In this document: piece by piece, positions 61,782 to 64,000 of the stretch
Position numbering within the stretch: position 1 is the stretch's first letter
How the letters are laid out: every line of letters begins with the position of its first letter
Origin: Myroides phaeus
GTDB lineage: Bacteria; Bacteroidota; Bacteroidia; Flavobacteriales; Flavobacteriaceae
NCBI RefSeq assembly: GCF_900099675.1
Contig: NZ_FNDQ01000006.1
Coordinates: forward strand, 1 to 64,000
Direction of reading: 5' to 3'
DNA: 64,000 bases
Program-made: the position numbers and the translations under genes
The notes under the pieces: model-generated
Told to the model about the DNA's origin: nothing
The model's input: only the letters and a program-made list of their open reading frames with translations
Database searches by the model: none

Positions 61782-62118
61782 CAAGTATCAAAGGAGTCTG
61801 TAATAAGAGTGCTATTTAACTTATACTCAGCTATTAAAAAGGAAGATGACTTAGTTGGTTAGTTATATAGAATCTATAGTTTAAATATACCCAACTCAAA
61901 TAGTTATTACTAACCAAACTCATTGGTTTAACTATGTTCATACTACTTCTCTAATCCCGTTTTAAGGACTTTCGAAACATATTATTTAGGAATAATTAAT
62001 TGCGTTTAAAATAGAAAGACAAGTGCTTCTGCTAAATTCCTCAATGTGAAATTAGAATATTTTAGATGGGTGCATACAGGGGGTAGAGATAAAGTCTTTC
62101 TTAAAAGTAAATAGTATA

Positions 62119-62679
62119 CTATAATTTATCAATCACTTTTCGCCTTTGTGACCCCGTAGTTTTAAAGTGAGTAGGAGTTAGCCCAGTTACTTTTTTAAAC
62201 TGTTTGCTCAGATGGGCTACACTGCTATAATGCAATAAGAAAGTGATTTCTTTTAATGTCAGTTCGTTGTAAACCAAGAGTTCTTTTACCTTCTCAATCT
62301 TTAAGCAGATGAAGTATTGCTCTATGGTTGTTGATTCTAATTGAGAGAACAACTGGCTTAAACTTTGGTAATCTTGTCCAATCTTATCTGTGATATAAAC
62401 TGATAAGGGAGTTTCTAAATAAGCATTGTGATTTTGTACTAACTCAATCAATACGGTTTTAATTTTGTCAACCGTTTTACTCTTTTGATTGTCTAATATT
62501 TCAAAGCCTAAACGTTGTAGTTTTTCAGTTAAACTATCCATTTGCGAGGGCGAAAGATATTCTTTGATTTCCACTTCGCCAAGTTCAACATTTATTGGGG
62601 TATATTGAGTGGATAGCAATAGGTTTTCTACTGCCATTTTGCATCGCTCACACACCATATTTTTTATATATAATTTCAT
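62119..62679 (-). CDS. AraC-type regulator with N-terminal CxxC heavy-metal-associated-like domain
   Basis: The product (186 residues from the Met at 62679) opens MKLYIKNMVCERCKMAVENLL, an HMA-like beta-alpha-beta start with the CERC metal-binding pair at about 10-13. A second strand and helix follow to about 70 (GEVEIKEYL, EKLQRLGFEIL). The C-terminal half is an AraC helix-turn-helix pair with LTLKEITFLLHYSSVAHLSKQFKKVTGLTPTHFK (quoted in pieces, about 143-176). It could sense copper or another soft metal and control a resistance gene, though none is adjacent. A start at 62691 would add four residues. Confidence 0.87.
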   Translation of the reverse strand: MKLYIKNMVCERCKMAVENLLLSTQYTPINVELGEVEIKEYLSPSQMDSLTEKLQRLGFEILDNQKSKTVDKIKTVLIELVQNHNAYLETPLSVYITDKIGQDYQSLSQLFSQLESTTIEQYFICLKIEKVKELLVYNELTLKEITFLLHYSSVAHLSKQFKKVTGLTPTHFKTTGSQRRKVIDKL

Positions 62680-62854
62680 TCCGAAAACCAATTCTGATTA
62701 CCCAAAGATACTAAAAGTTAGAAAAGACATTGACAATGCTTTTTAAGGGTTTCTATTTTGTGTTAATATATTCGCGTTTCTTGCTATTACATGTTTTTGC
62801 AATAGACAATTTACTATCTTTAGTTTCTATTAAAACAACAATTAATTAACCAAT

Positions 62855-64000
62855 ATGAAAATTTTAAATTCGCAACAAGTTCTTGCTATTGATAAGGAAA
62901 CTTTAGCAAGTCAATATATATCTTCTTTTAAGTTAATGGAGCGTGCTTCAACAAAGGTTTTTGACAAGTTGAAAGACCGTTATAAGTTGTATCAAACTTC
63001 TTTTGTTATTCTATGTGGCAAGGGGAATAATGGGGGAGACGGATTAGCACTTGCGCGTCTTTTGAAAGAAGGAGGGGCTTTTGTACGCGTTTATTTGTTA
63101 CAAGCCAAAAAGTACACGCCAGAAAGTGTGCAGAATCAAGATTTATTAGAAGAAAGAGATATTGCCGTTGAAAAGTTTACACCTAAAGCGAAGATTAAGA
63201 TTAAGCCAGACGACATTGTTATTGATGCGATGTTTGGCATTGGGCTGTCTGAGGTTTTAGGAGATGAATGGAACGACTTTTTTAAGCATATCAATGAAGA
63301 GAAGTGTTACGACCGCGTGTCAATTGATATGCCGTCAGGATTATTTGCTGATGTGAGTACGCCAAAAACAGCCAATGTTTTCAAAGCCAATATTGTTTAT
63401 ACGTTTCAGTTGCCTAAGTTATCGCTGTTATTGCCTGAGTCAAAGGAGTATGTGAAGGAGTTTGAGGTAGTGGACATAAACTTGGATGCTGATGCCATTG
63501 CTAAGGCAGAAACAATGTGCTATTTTGTAGATAAAGACAGGGTTAAGAGTAAGCTGAAAAAAGGAAGTAAGTTTGACCACAAAGGATGTTTTGGACACGC
63601 CTTAGTAATGGGAGGAAGTTTTGGTAAGATTGGAGCGATGGTGTTGGCGTCTAAAGCGGCAATGAAGTCGGGAAGTGGCTTGGTATCTGCTTATATACCA
63701 GGGTGTGGATATACAACAATGCAAACAGCTATTCCTGAAGTAATGTGTTTGGTTGGTGAGGATGAAAAACAATTGGTAAACTTTCCAGATGTATCAAATT
63801 ACGATGCAGTAGGGGTTGGTTGCGGATTAGGAACGAGTAAGGAAACAGCAAAAGGGTTTGTTGCCTTTTTAAAGGGGGCTAAAGAGGCTAAGATGGTTAT
63901 CGACGCAGATGGCTTAAACATTATCAGTGAGCAAAAATGCTTGGATAAGGTTCCGGCTCAAACTATTTTGACTCCCCACGAAAAGGAGCTTTCTCGTTTG
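62855..64000 (+). CDS. nnr: Bifunctional NAD(P)HX epimerase/dehydratase (partial, runs off the right edge)
   Basis: 382 residues are visible from the ATG at 62855. The N-terminal YjeF domain (about 1-210) has GKGNNGGDGLALARLL and DAMFGIGLSE, the NAD(P)HX epimerase signature. The C-terminal domain begins near 225 with HKGCFGHALVMGGSFGKIGA and continues to DADGLNII and TPHEKELSRL, the ADP-dependent dehydratase (ribokinase-like) part. Together they repair hydrated NADH and NADPH. About 120 more residues are expected beyond the window. A TATCTTTA box lies at 62815-62822. Confidence 0.94.
   Translation, partial: MKILNSQQVLAIDKETLASQYISSFKLMERASTKVFDKLKDRYKLYQTSFVILCGKGNNGGDGLALARLLKEGGAFVRVYLLQAKKYTPESVQNQDLLEERDIAVEKFTPKAKIKIKPDDIVIDAMFGIGLSEVLGDEWNDFFKHINEEKCYDRVSIDMPSGLFADVSTPKTANVFKANIVYTFQLPKLSLLLPESKEYVKEFEVVDINLDADAIAKAETMCYFVDKDRVKSKLKKGSKFDHKGCFGHALVMGGSFGKIGAMVLASKAAMKSGSGLVSAYIPGCGYTTMQTAIPEVMCLVGEDEKQLVNFPDVSNYDAVGVGCGLGTSKETAKGFVAFLKGAKEAKMVIDADGLNIISEQKCLDKVPAQTILTPHEKELSRL

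Overview
The window is AT-rich chromosomal DNA from a member of the Bacteroidota, almost certainly family Flavobacteriaceae (a Myroides-like genus is possible but not shown). The evidence is the Bacteroidota promoter form TTG-N19-TAnnTTTG in front of tRNA-Ser, the SRP RNA and a small gene; the general absence of Shine-Dalgarno sequences; many lipoproteins; a TamB/lipidated TamA-like pair; a fused ResB-CcsA protein; a stand-alone MnmD; the rsmD-DUF3822 pair; and the Bacteroidota form of the small SRP RNA and RNase P RNA. Most of the window is ordinary housekeeping sequence and I see no phage, plasmid or CRISPR locus. The only transposon trace is a doubtful IS tail at the left edge.

Layout. 1-1.9 kb: possible IS end, tRNA-Ser(UGA) on the minus strand, a GNAT acetyltransferase and a 66-bp tandem repeat. 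1.8-4 kb: dnaK behind a sigma-54-like -24/-12 site, followed by three similar hairpins. 4-9 kb: hypothetical proteins, a hypoxanthine-DNA glycosylase/DUF2461 pair and a glutaminyl cyclase lipoprotein. 9-10.3 kb: two identical SRP RNA genes and a palindromic iteron element. 10.3-17.7 kb: the TamB and TamL envelope pair. 18-20 kb: an NtrC-type sigma-54 activator and a small protein. 20-30.5 kb: two S9 peptidases, a GT2 glycosyltransferase, an amidohydrolase and a secreted hypothetical. 30.6-34.9 kb: an RlmL-like methyltransferase, another methyltransferase, a ZIP transporter and a hypothetical. 34.9-35.95 kb: gene-free, with two more iteron elements. 36-40.5 kb: an aminotransferase and the cytochrome c assembly protein. 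41.1-46.4 kb: three tandem genes for large secreted proteins, two of which share a core of about 1,069 bp that reads as identical. 46.5-58 kb: a sirtuin, TrmH, TerC, MurQ, RNase P RNA, RsmD/DUF3822, a RecD-like helicase, KdsB, an SRPBCC protein and IlvE. 58.3-64 kb: a lipoprotein/haem lipoprotein/MnmD operon, small lipoproteins, a GNAT gene broken by a nonsense codon, a CxxC-AraC regulator and the start of the NAD(P)HX repair enzyme.

Genes working together: TamB and TamL form an inter-membrane transport/assembly pair. The NtrC-type activator needs sigma-54, and there is a candidate sigma-54 site before dnaK and a weaker one before the activator itself. MurQ, KdsB, TamB/L and the GT2 enzyme serve the envelope. 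RsmD, TrmH, MnmD and the RlmL-like protein modify RNA.

The most unusual signals are (i) a dispersed family of about 80-145-bp palindromic elements built from heptamers repeated every 11 bp, with one member carrying different heptamers, and (ii) the three-gene surface-protein cluster with a homogenised core. The SRP RNA duplication and the sigma-54-like sites come next.
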